64,000 nt of DNA from NCBI GenBank assembly GCA_964414815.1, contig CAYPXY010000001.1:186001-250000 (forward strand). Direction: 5' to 3'. The stretch comes from Mariniblastus sp964414815. Lineage in GTDB: Bacteria > Planctomycetota > Planctomycetia > Pirellulales > Pirellulaceae. A program made the translations under genes and the position numbers. Positions 37,298 through 45,284 of this stretch are shown here, piece by piece (the stretch's first letter is position 1; every line of letters starts with the position of its first letter). Under the pieces are notes generated by a model that searched no databases, was not told where the DNA came from, and saw only the letters and a program-made list of their open reading frames with translations.

Positions 37298-37795
37298 TCA
37301 ACCAATCTCTTTCAGGTCTTCTTCAGAATACAGTTTGTAGCCGTGCTCCGAAAGAATATGCTGAGCCGTTTCCAGGTTGTCGACCATGATGCCGACCAGA
37401 TTCCGCTCAGGGCTGGACACCATCAGCGGGTTCACCTGAACCAGATTGACCTCGGCTCGCAGCAGTGCCGTACATAGATCGAGCAGCGGTTGATCGACGT
37501 CTTTCAATTCCACGGCAATCAGGTCGCTCTCGATCATTGCCAATCCGGCACGTTCCAGAATTTCGCGGCCCTGCTCCGGATGACTGAAAACAAACCGGAC
37601 AATGCAGCACTCCGATGAGTCAATGATATTGATGGCACAGATGCGAACCCGACTGCCCCGGAATCGCCGGATCAGCCCGAGCAGCACGCCGACGCGGTTT
37701 TCCAGAAAGACGGTGAACTGACGAATCGTCGGAAAGTCACGGCTTCGTTCGGTAAAAAAATCTATGGTGCTGCCAGAATCTTCGCCCAGGCTCAT
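37298..37795 (-). CDS. Tandem ACT-domain protein
   Basis: A 165-residue soluble protein made of two ACT-like units. The first begins QFTVFLENRVGVLLGLIRRF, where the VGVL loop is the usual ligand-binding turn; the second lies in the C-terminal half (NLVGIMVDNLETAQHILSEH). Stand-alone ACT proteins bind amino acids and regulate enzymes or transcription. No biosynthetic gene adjoins it closely enough to name the ligand. It is the first gene of a run with the zinc-ribbon protein and the asparaginase. Confidence 0.72.
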   Translation of the reverse strand: MSLGEDSGSTIDFFTERSRDFPTIRQFTVFLENRVGVLLGLIRRFRGSRVRICAINIIDSSECCIVRFVFSHPEQGREILERAGLAMIESDLIAVELKDVDQPLLDLCTALLRAEVNLVQVNPLMVSSPERNLVGIMVDNLETAQHILSEHGYKLYSEEDLKEIG

Positions 37796-37922
37796 CGCTT
37801 TGTTCCGTTTGTCAGTTCGTATTGGGTTCGCTAAACTGTAAATCGTTTTCAGATTCAGCGATCGATCAGCCGTCCAAACATATTTTCGGGCTGAGAAACT
37901 GCCTCATACTTTAGGTAAACCG

Positions 37923-38342
37923 ATGTCCGAGGTCAATCAGAATGCTCCATTCCTGCGAGAACATGAGCTGTTTATTCGTGTCCGGTATCAGGAAACGGAT
38001 GGCCAGGGCCGTATCCACCATTCCAATTATGCCAACTATTTTGAAATGGGAAGGGTGGAAATGCTGCGGTCATCGGGCCGAAATTATCGTGATCTCGAAG
38101 CGCAAGGAATTTTGCTGGTCGTAGTCAGCCTGACCTGCAAATTTTACCGAGCTGCGGAATTCGACGATTTGCTGAGAATGGTCACACGGGTGGTGAAAGC
38201 CAAAGGTGTTCGGATCACCCACTCGTACCATATTTACCTGGACGACGAACTGGTCGCCGAAGGAGAAACTATCGTTGCGGCGGTTTCAAAAGAGGGCAAG
38301 GTCGTCAGGCTGCCGGAAGAGTTTCGTTCACTCTGCCTGTAA
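37923..38342 (+). CDS. Acyl-CoA thioesterase of the 4HBT (hotdog) family
   Basis: A 139-residue single-hotdog thioesterase like YbgC. The signature VRYQETDGQGRIHHSNYANY then FEMGRVEML has the family Asp in ETDGQG and the His/Asn that follow. The remainder (FYRAAEFDDLLRMVTRVVKA) forms the sheet. It would hydrolyse short- or medium-chain acyl-CoA or acyl-ACP. It is monocistronic; its last 15 bases overlap the convergent Uma2-family gene. Confidence 0.85.
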   Translation: MSEVNQNAPFLREHELFIRVRYQETDGQGRIHHSNYANYFEMGRVEMLRSSGRNYRDLEAQGILLVVVSLTCKFYRAAEFDDLLRMVTRVVKAKGVRITHSYHIYLDDELVAEGETIVAAVSKEGKVVRLPEEFRSLCL

Positions 38343-38873
38343 TGCACGTCCCAAGTCAACCTTGATGGTACATTCAGGCGATAGTTCAAATGAGTGGCGA
38401 TTCAACATCTTCTCAGGTTGATAGCGGTCTTCTACAAGCCGATGGACCTGAATGATCTGGCTATCTGGATCCGCGAGCAGATAGTATCGAACCCCTTGCT
38501 TGCGATATAGGTCGAATTTCCACGTTTCGTCTTTCTCACGAGTCGACTCGGAAAGAATCTCTGCAACCAGCACCGGTGATGCCATTAAATGTTTCCTGTC
38601 TACCGGCTCTTTTACAATGACCAAGTCTGGCCGAACAACGGTGCTGTTATCAACGATCCAGTCGAGTTCAATCAAGGCTCTGAACTGACGGTGCTTGAGC
38701 TTGCGTAGAGAGACTTCGAACTCAAAATAGATACGGCCCAATAGATCAGAGTGCGGCATGAAAGGCGACGGTCCCATCGAAATTGCGACTCCATCAAGTA
38801 GCTCCCAATCGCCTTCCCAACGGTTGTAGTCGGCGACGGTATAATGCGGCATGTATCGTAATGACGAATTCAT
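38328..38873 (-). CDS. Uma2-family (DUF820) nuclease-fold protein
   Basis: A 181-residue protein of the Uma2 family, a PD-(D/E)XK-like fold. Conserved pieces are YTVADYNRWEGDWELLDGVA, VRPDLVIV (the metal-binding Asp) and LVAEILSESTREKDETWKFD with YRKQGVRYYLLADP. The family is widespread in cyanobacteria and planctomycetes, often in many copies, and its function is unknown. The ATG at 38873 is a compromise; ATG 38852 (MPHYTVADY) is also possible. The 3' end overlaps the thioesterase gene. Confidence 0.82.
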   Translation of the reverse strand: MNSSLRYMPHYTVADYNRWEGDWELLDGVAISMGPSPFMPHSDLLGRIYFEFEVSLRKLKHRQFRALIELDWIVDNSTVVRPDLVIVKEPVDRKHLMASPVLVAEILSESTREKDETWKFDLYRKQGVRYYLLADPDSQIIQVHRLVEDRYQPEKMLNRHSFELSPECTIKVDLGRALQAE

Positions 38874-38972
38874 ACGCCTATTGTACTGGTGTGATCCACG
38901 CGATTCAATCGAATTGTGGGTCGCCTTGAGTGGCGTCATAAGGAATGGCACCAACAGGCCAGAAAATCACCC

Positions 38973-39383
38973 TTAATTTTCCTTCTCCGGTACCTTGTAC
39001 AATCGCCTTAAATGCAGCGGACAAAGAGGATGATTGGCCGCGTGGTTTATTAAATTGTAACGATTGTAGGCCTCTTGCGGGATAATTCCTTCCGGATAAG
39101 GGCACCTCCAGTCGTACTGAGCATCCACGATCTTCTTGAGCTGTACATAATCTTCTGGCTTCATGTCTAAAACATCGTCCAGATGTTCCAAGAGATCTCG
39201 ATTGAGCTCGTGAGAACGTTTCCAGAGCAACTCAGCGGCCTCCTTTGCGTTTGCATCGATCTCCTCTTTCTGCCGCGGTGTCAACTCCAGGTATCGACCA
39301 AGGCCACCGTGAACCAGGCCGAACCTCAAACCTAACCTTTCCACCAGCCCTACCGAGAGAGCGACATCAATGAGTTGCTTCAT
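38973..39383 (-). CDS. Hypothetical helical protein (136 aa), start codon abutting a MITE
   Basis: A charged, mostly helical soluble protein (LTPRQKEEIDANAKEAAELL; HELNRDLLEHLDDVLDMKPE). No family is recognised. The frame can be read eleven codons further upstream, but those codons belong to the repeat element at 39384-39638, so the start is placed at the ATG at 39383. That makes the repeat end directly at the start codon and leaves no native leader. Confidence 0.55.
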   Translation of the reverse strand: MKQLIDVALSVGLVERLGLRFGLVHGGLGRYLELTPRQKEEIDANAKEAAELLWKRSHELNRDLLEHLDDVLDMKPEDYVQLKKIVDAQYDWRCPYPEGIIPQEAYNRYNLINHAANHPLCPLHLRRLYKVPEKEN

Positions 39384-39638
39384 GTTTAGCCGCAAGCCGT
39401 CGGGGGTTGCCGCCAAAAAGTACTACCATACCAAAATCGCTCAGTCGGTAACCCCAAAGGCGCGTGGGGCGCCAGTTTGCATGTATTTTATTGGCAAACG
39501 GATTGGTTGCGGAGGCTGCACCCTAGGCCGGCGCGCCTACGCCGACCAATATTCGACCGTCCATCTTCAATCATTGAGCGATCGGCTTTCGACGGCTGCT
39601 GCAAACGATTGGCGGTCGGCTCCGGCTTGCGGCTAAAC
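39384..39638. mobile_element. 255-bp MITE-like element with GTTTAGCCGCAAGCCG ends, copy 1
   Basis: Starts GTTTAGCCGCAAGCCGTCGG and ends GCTCCGGCTTGCGGCTAAAC, so the ends are inverted repeats of about 16 bp. Related elements lie at 50942-51195 in the same orientation and 54603-54854 inverted. No coding capacity for a transposase. A stray repeat of its end (TGGCGGTCGGCTCC) follows just to the right. Confidence 0.8.
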
Positions 39639-39692
39639 AATTCGGACTGGCGGTCGGCTCCAATAATTTCTACGAACGTCAACGGCGGCACC

Positions 39693-40694
39693 CTAACTTT
39701 GCTTCTTGCCGAAAGCGTTTCGCAGTAGCTCTAAACTTTTCGGGATCGCTGTCTCGAAATCTTCCTTGCCTTCAAACTCGAGCGACACATAGCCGCGATA
39801 GTTAACTCCTTGCAGGATTTTTGCGACTTTGTCGTAGTCAATTTCGAAATCGTACCACTTCCCACCACCGAAATAGGTTTTTGCCTGAACAAACACGGTG
39901 TCGGGCGCCATGATTTCATATTGCTCTTCACGCCGTTCGAAAAAATTGCCGGTATCGAGCAGGGCTTTGAGCCAAGGACTGTTGATCGCATTGATAATTC
40001 GCATCACCCCTTCCGCCGATCGGCCCAGCCCCCAATGGTTTTCCAGTCCCAGAATGACGCCACATTTCTCCGCCACCGGAATCAGTTTTTCGATACTGCG
40101 GATAACCCACTCAAACCCCTGATCGTCGGTATAACCTTCGAGTCGATCTTCAATTCCCTTGTTCGCCATCAGATCGTCGAAGCTCTTAGTGGTTCCCCAT
40201 CGACCGGTATTGATTCGAATTACCGGGATGCCAAGCTTGTAGGCCATTTCAACGAAACCAATGGTCTCATTGATATTGTGTTGCCGCACATCGGCGTCGG
40301 GAGACACAAACCCTTGATGCGTCGAGATACTGACGAGGTCCAGCCCATTGAGAAACGCTTGACGTTTGATGCTTTGTAAATAGCTGTCGGACGTGTCTTC
40401 CATCTGGATGCGCAACAACTCGACGCCATCAAATCCGTACTTGGCACAAAGATCAATGCATTCCGGAATGGACAGCTTGGACTCCTGATTGAATCTCCAG
40501 AATGAATAAGTCGAACAGGCGATGCGGTTGGGCACGAACACCGAGGGTGTACCTTCTTGGTCCTGCGGCCCGTTGGAAACGATGGCACGAGCATCGGTGC
40601 GTAGGGGCATTGCACCCGTGACTGCAAGTGCTGCCAATCCGGCGGATGCTGAAATCATTTGACGACGATTGATCGGGGTTGCGGGGGTTTTCAT
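39693..40694 (-). CDS. Tat-exported sugar phosphate isomerase/epimerase-like TIM-barrel protein
   Basis: A 333-residue protein with a twin-arginine signal: INRRQMISASAGLAALAVTG, then processing near ARA. The mature part is an AP-endonuclease-2-type TIM barrel. The metal-binding pieces are FDGVELLRIQMEDT, HQGFVSPDADVRQ, GVILGLENHWGLG, ALLDTGNFFE and GYVSLEFEGKEDFE. Planctomycetes have many such exported xylose-isomerase-like proteins, thought to act on sugars or sugar alcohols; the substrate here is unknown. The ATG at 40694 is preferred over a TTG three codons upstream. Confidence 0.85.
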   Translation of the reverse strand: MKTPATPINRRQMISASAGLAALAVTGAMPLRTDARAIVSNGPQDQEGTPSVFVPNRIACSTYSFWRFNQESKLSIPECIDLCAKYGFDGVELLRIQMEDTSDSYLQSIKRQAFLNGLDLVSISTHQGFVSPDADVRQHNINETIGFVEMAYKLGIPVIRINTGRWGTTKSFDDLMANKGIEDRLEGYTDDQGFEWVIRSIEKLIPVAEKCGVILGLENHWGLGRSAEGVMRIINAINSPWLKALLDTGNFFERREEQYEIMAPDTVFVQAKTYFGGGKWYDFEIDYDKVAKILQGVNYRGYVSLEFEGKEDFETAIPKSLELLRNAFGKKQS

Positions 40695-40732
40695 TTTGCT
40701 CAATTTGGAAGAATTGGGTGATCTTGATTGTA

Positions 40733-40846
40733 AGGCGACCGGCAGGTAAAAGTTTACCCAAGCAGTATGGTGTTTCCAAGACGCTCAGTTGCGAGTCGCG
40801 GAGCGACTCGCCTACACTATAGTACGTTTTTATCTGCCGGTCGCCT
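40733..40846. mobile_element. 114-bp MITE-like element, copy 2
   Basis: Ends AGGCGACCGGCAG and CTGCCGGTCGCCT are perfect inverted repeats of 13 bp. The element is about 93% identical to the copy at 17699-17812, in opposite orientation, and has the same internal GCGAGTCGC/GCGACTCGC stem. TAA flanks the right end and TA precedes the left end, which would fit a TA target. It lies between the Tat-exported protein and apbE. Confidence 0.82.
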
Positions 40847-40912
40847 AACCGTTCACGAGTTGCAAGGTACGCTTGCGAATGTAGAACGATTGTCCTCAAT
40901 CGTTCATTCAGG

Positions 40913-42226
40913 CTACTTTTCGGGACATTGATGGCTTGGCTGCGAACACAAGTCGCAAGACGCGTTGCCATCGAGTCCAGTCCCACTGCCGAGACCGCCG
41001 CAAGAGCCTGACATTGATTTTCTACCAAAAATTGCTCCCGATGCCATCCCCAGCACCGCCAGCGCAAACAGAACCATCGCCGCCACAAACACCCGCCAAA
41101 TCGCATTCGAATCCGAGGACGAGGCTGCGTCGTCTGTATTTGGGTCGTCACTATCAGATGATACGACCTTGGAAACCGGAAAGTTCTTGCTTTGCACAAT
41201 CTTGAGTTTGTCTCCAAACTCTTCGTTGCGAACCTTGATCAACACCTCCAGTCCCATCCGTTCGCACAACTGCATCCCTTGCTCCGCGCCAAGCACCAAA
41301 ACCGCCGTCGCGACACCGTCGGCGGTCATGCAATCGGACGCCAGTATCGTGACTGAAGCGATGCGATTCTCAACCGGCACACAAGTCCGTGGATCAATCG
41401 TATGCGAATATCGCTTGCCCTGTATCGAGCGGTACTGCCGGTAATCGCCTGAGGTTGCCAAGGCACAATCTTTCAGCTCGATGATCTCGGCCACCTGCTG
41501 CATGGACAACTCATCCGGACGCTCGACGCCGATTCGCCACGGTCCTCCATCCTGACGATTCCCCTTGGCGAGAATCTCTCCACCGACTTCCACCATATAG
41601 TCCGTGCATTGAAGCCCGGCCAGCGCATTGGCCACACAATCGACTGCATAACCTTTTGCAATCGCCGACAGGTCGATGGTGACACTGGCATGGGTCTTCT
41701 TGATCGCTGGCGGATTGGTACGCACCTCCAACCATCGATAGCCTACACGCTTTTTCAGTTCATCGATTTCAGAGGGGTCCGGTAGGGTAAATTCAGCCGT
41801 GGATTTATCAGGTCCGAACTTCCAGCGGTTGACCACCGGAGCAACTGTAATGTCGAACGCTCCTTCCGACAGTTCGCTGATCTCCATCGCTCTGGCAACC
41901 ACGCGAGCGGTTTCAGGATCGACGTCAAACCAGTCAGTGGACTCCGAGCGATTGAAGCGACTGACATCCGAGTCCGGTTTGTAAGTCGACATCAATCGAT
42001 CGATGCTCGAGAGCGCATCGCCGATGGCTTGGCTGGCCGTTTCCTGATCGAGGCCAGCAGGCGGATGCGCGATCACCACGTTGTAGATGATCGGCCCCAT
42101 CGTCGTCCCGGAAAACCGCAACGGTTCTGAGGGGCCAAGATCGGTACTCTTCGCCGTCGCAGAGACAGCCAAGACGAAAATCACTGCGAAAATCATTGCC
42201 CCGGCCATCGAAACGGTCTTACTCAT
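40913..42226 (-). CDS. apbE: FAD:protein FMN transferase (ApbE) fused to an NqrM domain
   Basis: A 437-residue exported protein. After an N-terminal signal or anchor (VSMAGAMIFAVIFVLAVSA) comes the ApbE domain: TTMGPIIYNV, LSAIAKGYAVD, HTIDPRTCVP and MTADGVATAVLVLG, the motifs that bind FAD and Mg2+ and transfer FMN to a Thr of NqrB and NqrC. After a Ser/Asp-rich linker (about 350-370) there is a transmembrane helix and then GRKSMSGSCGGLGSGTGL with further cysteines at 424, 427 and 434. That matches the small protein NqrM (DUF539), needed for iron-site assembly in Na+-NQR and normally a separate gene. It overlaps the preceding CxxCH gene by eight bases and ends the nqr operon. Confidence 0.9.
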   Translation of the reverse strand: MSKTVSMAGAMIFAVIFVLAVSATAKSTDLGPSEPLRFSGTTMGPIIYNVVIAHPPAGLDQETASQAIGDALSSIDRLMSTYKPDSDVSRFNRSESTDWFDVDPETARVVARAMEISELSEGAFDITVAPVVNRWKFGPDKSTAEFTLPDPSEIDELKKRVGYRWLEVRTNPPAIKKTHASVTIDLSAIAKGYAVDCVANALAGLQCTDYMVEVGGEILAKGNRQDGGPWRIGVERPDELSMQQVAEIIELKDCALATSGDYRQYRSIQGKRYSHTIDPRTCVPVENRIASVTILASDCMTADGVATAVLVLGAEQGMQLCERMGLEVLIKVRNEEFGDKLKIVQSKNFPVSKVVSSDSDDPNTDDAASSSDSNAIWRVFVAAMVLFALAVLGMASGAIFGRKSMSGSCGGLGSGTGLDGNASCDLCSQPSHQCPEK

Positions 42227-42722
42227 CGTCTCGTTTCAGATACATCGCTGAAACGGCAGATGCACTGTCATCGTCAGGTTTGCTCGAGTCCTTTGAATCG
42301 TCGGCTTTGGAATCCGCCGGCTTGGCACGTTTCTTGTCGTCGATGCGGATACCGGCCAGCAGACCCGATTCGAACAGGTCATCGACCGAGATCGATTTCT
42401 TGCCGACATCCTCCAGCACTTGCTTGAACGCCTTGGCGACTTCCTGTTCAAATTCCTTGACGGCATCTTCGCCTTTTTCTTCAGCCTCATAATATTTATC
42501 AAGCCACTTGCCGGGCGTTAAGGCTTCGTGATACAGGTCCGCCAGTGGAGAGCGAATCGTGTTGTCGTCCCCAATCGGATGGCACGTCTTACAGGAAAAT
42601 GACTTCAGGCCATATTTCTCCTTGAGGACATCCTGAAATATTTCATGAGCGTTTGCGAGTCCTTGAAATATCGGCAAACTGATCGCGATCAACGTAAAAT
42701 AAAGTGCTGAGTGGTTTTTCAT
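42219..42722 (-). CDS. Exported CxxCH (c-type cytochrome-like) protein in the nqr operon
   Basis: A 167-residue protein with a signal peptide (NHSALYFTLIAISLPIFQGL then ANA). The only heme-type motif is CKTCH at residues 44-48, within FSCKTCHPIGDDN. The rest is highly charged, ending in a Lys/Asp/Ser-rich tail, and has no obvious distal heme ligand, so it may be a minimal mono-heme protein or a metal/thiol site. GGAGG lies at ideal spacing before the ATG at 42722. It sits between nqrF and apbE-nqrM with an 8-base overlap to the latter, so it belongs to the operon. Confidence 0.72.
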   Translation of the reverse strand: MKNHSALYFTLIAISLPIFQGLANAHEIFQDVLKEKYGLKSFSCKTCHPIGDDNTIRSPLADLYHEALTPGKWLDKYYEAEEKGEDAVKEFEQEVAKAFKQVLEDVGKKSISVDDLFESGLLAGIRIDDKKRAKPADSKADDSKDSSKPDDDSASAVSAMYLKRDDE

Positions 42723-42775
42723 TTTTCCTCCAACCTGTATCAAAACAAAACGGTGGCCCATGCCACCCGTTGAGT

Positions 42776-43993
42776 TTACCCACCAAAGTCATCGAAGGCA
42801 ATGTTTTCCTTTTCAACGCCCAAATCTTCGAGCATTTTAAAGACGGCAGCGTTCATCATCGGTGGACCACAGATGTAATACTCGATTTCCTCGGGTGCAG
42901 GATGCTTGCTGAGATAATGGTCGTGCAAAACCTGATGAATGAATCCTGTGTAGCCCGTCCAGTGATCCTCTGGGAGGGGTTCCGAGAGTGCGATGTTGAA
43001 CTTGAAATTGGGAAACATTGCTTCGATTTCCCTGAAATGATCGACATAGAACAGTTCGCGGGCACTGCGGCCGCCGTACCAATAGGAAACCGTACGGGCT
43101 GTTTTGAGGTTCTTGAACAACTCGAAGATATGGCTTCTCAGGGGGGCCATCCCGGCACCTCCACCGATGTAAACCATCTCGGCGTCGGTGTCCTTGATGA
43201 AGAACTCGCCGTACGGACCGGAAATCGTCACTTCATCGCCCGGTTTCAAATTGAAGATATACGACGACACTTTTCCCGGGGGAACGCCCGGCATACGGGG
43301 CGGAGGGGAAGCGATCCGCACGTTGAGCATGATGATTCCCTTTTCACCCGGATAGTTCGCCATGGAATACGCGCGAACGACTCCTTCCTTCACAACGGAT
43401 TTGTACTGCCAGACATCGTACTTGTCCCAATCTTCTCGATACTCTGGGTCGATCTCGAAATGACGGTAATCGACTTCGTGTGGCGGAACTTCGATCTGAA
43501 TGAATCCTCCTGATTTGAAATTGACTTCCTCACCCGGAGGCAACTCGAGAACCAACTCCTTGATAAACGTCGCCACGTTGTTGTTGGATCGCACCTTGCA
43601 AACCCACTTCTTCGTTTCGAAAGCCTCTTCAGGGACTTCGACGTTCATGTCCTGCTTGACCGCAACCTGACAGGAAAGCCGATAGCCTTCACGAGCGTCG
43701 CGTTTGTTGATGTGGCCGGTTTCCGTAGACAGGATTTCGCCGCCGCCGGACAGCACTTTGACCTTGCACTGGGCACAACTTCCGCCACCGCCGCAAGCCG
43801 AGGAAACAAAGATCCCCGCGTTGGCCAGCGCCCCCATCAGCTTGCCGCCCACCGGGACTTCGATTTCCTTTTGGTCGTTGATTCGAATCTGCACGCGTCC
43901 GTCCGGTACGAGAAACTTCCGCGACAGCAGGATGATCACGACCATCAACAGGATCAAGACGGTAAAGAAAACGATGCCAAGTATGATTCCCAT
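42776..43993 (-). CDS. nqrF: Na+-translocating NADH:quinone reductase subunit F
   Basis: A 405-residue subunit that takes electrons from NADH. An N-terminal membrane helix (IILGIVFFTVLILLMVVIIL) is followed by a [2Fe-2S] domain with Cys67, Cys73, Cys76 and Cys108 (SACGGGGSCAQCKV and LSC). The FAD domain has RAYSMANYP and the NADH domain GGGAGMAPLRSHIFEL and YYICGPPMMN. Length and order match the family. It is the sixth structural gene of the operon; a gap of about 70 bases separates it from nqrE. Confidence 0.96.
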   Translation of the reverse strand: MGIILGIVFFTVLILLMVVIILLSRKFLVPDGRVQIRINDQKEIEVPVGGKLMGALANAGIFVSSACGGGGSCAQCKVKVLSGGGEILSTETGHINKRDAREGYRLSCQVAVKQDMNVEVPEEAFETKKWVCKVRSNNNVATFIKELVLELPPGEEVNFKSGGFIQIEVPPHEVDYRHFEIDPEYREDWDKYDVWQYKSVVKEGVVRAYSMANYPGEKGIIMLNVRIASPPPRMPGVPPGKVSSYIFNLKPGDEVTISGPYGEFFIKDTDAEMVYIGGGAGMAPLRSHIFELFKNLKTARTVSYWYGGRSARELFYVDHFREIEAMFPNFKFNIALSEPLPEDHWTGYTGFIHQVLHDHYLSKHPAPEEIEYYICGPPMMNAAVFKMLEDLGVEKENIAFDDFGG

Positions 43994-44062
43994 GGTGATT
44001 ATTGCTCGATCAGAGGACAGGTCGAATTGGGTGCTGCATTGAATTTGATCACGGAGTGAACC

Positions 44063-44659
44063 CTAAATTCCTAAAAAGGCCTGAAAACCAAGGGCCATCA
44101 AGCCCACGATTACAAACGTAATCCCAAGGCCGCGAAGACCTTCAGGGATGTCACTGTAACTAAGTTTTTCTCGAATCCCGGCCAGCCCTACGATCGCCAG
44201 TGCCCAACCGAAACCGCTACCCGCACCAAACACCACGCTTTCGCTGAATGAGAAATCACGTTCCGCCATAAACAGTGTTCCACCGAGAATCGCACAGTTG
44301 ACCGCAATCAGCGGAAGAAAAATTCCCAGCGCGTTGTAAAGTGCCGGAAAGAATTTATCGAGGATCATTTCAAGGATCTGAACAAACGCTGCTGAAACCG
44401 AGATGTAGAGAATCAACCCGAGAAACAGCAAGTCTACCCCTTCGACGATTTTTGATTCCTTGAGAATATGATTCAGGAGTAAATTGTTGATGGGCACCGT
44501 GACGCACAGCACTACAAATACGGCGACGCCCAGTTGCAAAGCCGATTTGATGCTTTTTGACATCGCGATGAAGGTACACATGCCCAGAAAGTAGGCCAGC
44601 GCCAGATTATCGACGAACGTCCATCGCAAAAACAGGTTCACATAGTGCTGCACGTCCAT
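44063..44659 (-). CDS. nqrE: Na+-NQR subunit E
   Basis: A 198-residue membrane subunit with six hydrophobic segments. The cysteines that help ligate the membrane iron site lie in the family blocks NLALAYFLGMCTFIAMSKSI and NCAILGGTLFMAERDFS. The ATG at 44659 shares its A with the TGA of nqrD, so the two are translationally coupled; an upstream reading from 44770 runs through the end of nqrD and is rejected. Subunits D and E form the pseudo-symmetric core of the complex. Confidence 0.95.
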   Translation of the reverse strand: MDVQHYVNLFLRWTFVDNLALAYFLGMCTFIAMSKSIKSALQLGVAVFVVLCVTVPINNLLLNHILKESKIVEGVDLLFLGLILYISVSAAFVQILEMILDKFFPALYNALGIFLPLIAVNCAILGGTLFMAERDFSFSESVVFGAGSGFGWALAIVGLAGIREKLSYSDIPEGLRGLGITFVIVGLMALGFQAFLGI

Positions 44660-45279
44660 CAGTCTTTCTCCACTTGTTCGGGGCGAATCGTCCTGAGTAT
44701 CCAGATCAAACCACCAATAATGAAAAAGGCACTCGGCGGTAACAACATCAACCCGTTGGTCTGATACCAATCCCCCATGACAGGAAAACCCAGTAGGGAA
44801 CCGGAACCGAGCAGCTCACGGATCGTGCCCACAATCAACAGGATGGCGCTGTATCCAAGCCCGTTGCCAAGGCCATCAATAAAACTGTCCACTGGGCCAT
44901 GGTTCATCGCAAACCCTTCGGCACGGCCCATCACGATGCAGTTTGTCAGGATCAAGGCAATGAATACAGACAGTTCCTTGCTGAGTGCAACCGGTGCGAA
45001 GGCTTTCAGGAACTCGTCCAGCACAATCACCAACGACGCCGCAATGATCATTTGACAGATCATGCGGATTTGACTGGGGATGTGGTTGCGAATCAAGGCA
45101 ACCGACGCGCTGGTACACGCGGCGACCAAGGGAACACCGATGGCCATGATGATGGACGTCGATAATTTGGTTGTGACCGCTAGTGCCGAACAAATCCCCA
45201 GAATCTGCAGCGCAATCGGGTTGTTCTTGTACAGCGGGTTGAACAACAATTCTCGTCGGGAAAGCCGTTTTTCAGACAT
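44659..45279 (-). CDS. nqrD: Na+-NQR subunit D
   Basis: A 206-residue subunit with six membrane segments. Conserved stretches are NPIALQILGICSALAVTTKL, LILTNCIVMGRAEGFAM and DGLGNGLGYS. It pairs with NqrE around the membrane iron site. The start lies five bases after the nqrC stop, but the sequence there (GCAACTAATCATC) derives from repeats and shows no Shine-Dalgarno, so translation probably depends on coupling to nqrC. Confidence 0.95.
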   Translation of the reverse strand: MSEKRLSRRELLFNPLYKNNPIALQILGICSALAVTTKLSTSIIMAIGVPLVAACTSASVALIRNHIPSQIRMICQMIIAASLVIVLDEFLKAFAPVALSKELSVFIALILTNCIVMGRAEGFAMNHGPVDSFIDGLGNGLGYSAILLIVGTIRELLGSGSLLGFPVMGDWYQTNGLMLLPPSAFFIIGGLIWILRTIRPEQVEKD

Positions 45280-45284
45280 GATGA

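Noticed and set aside
38973..39416. Eleven-codon longer N-terminus of the 136-residue gene
   Set aside because: Those codons lie inside the MITE that begins at 39384, so the ATG at 39383 is preferred.
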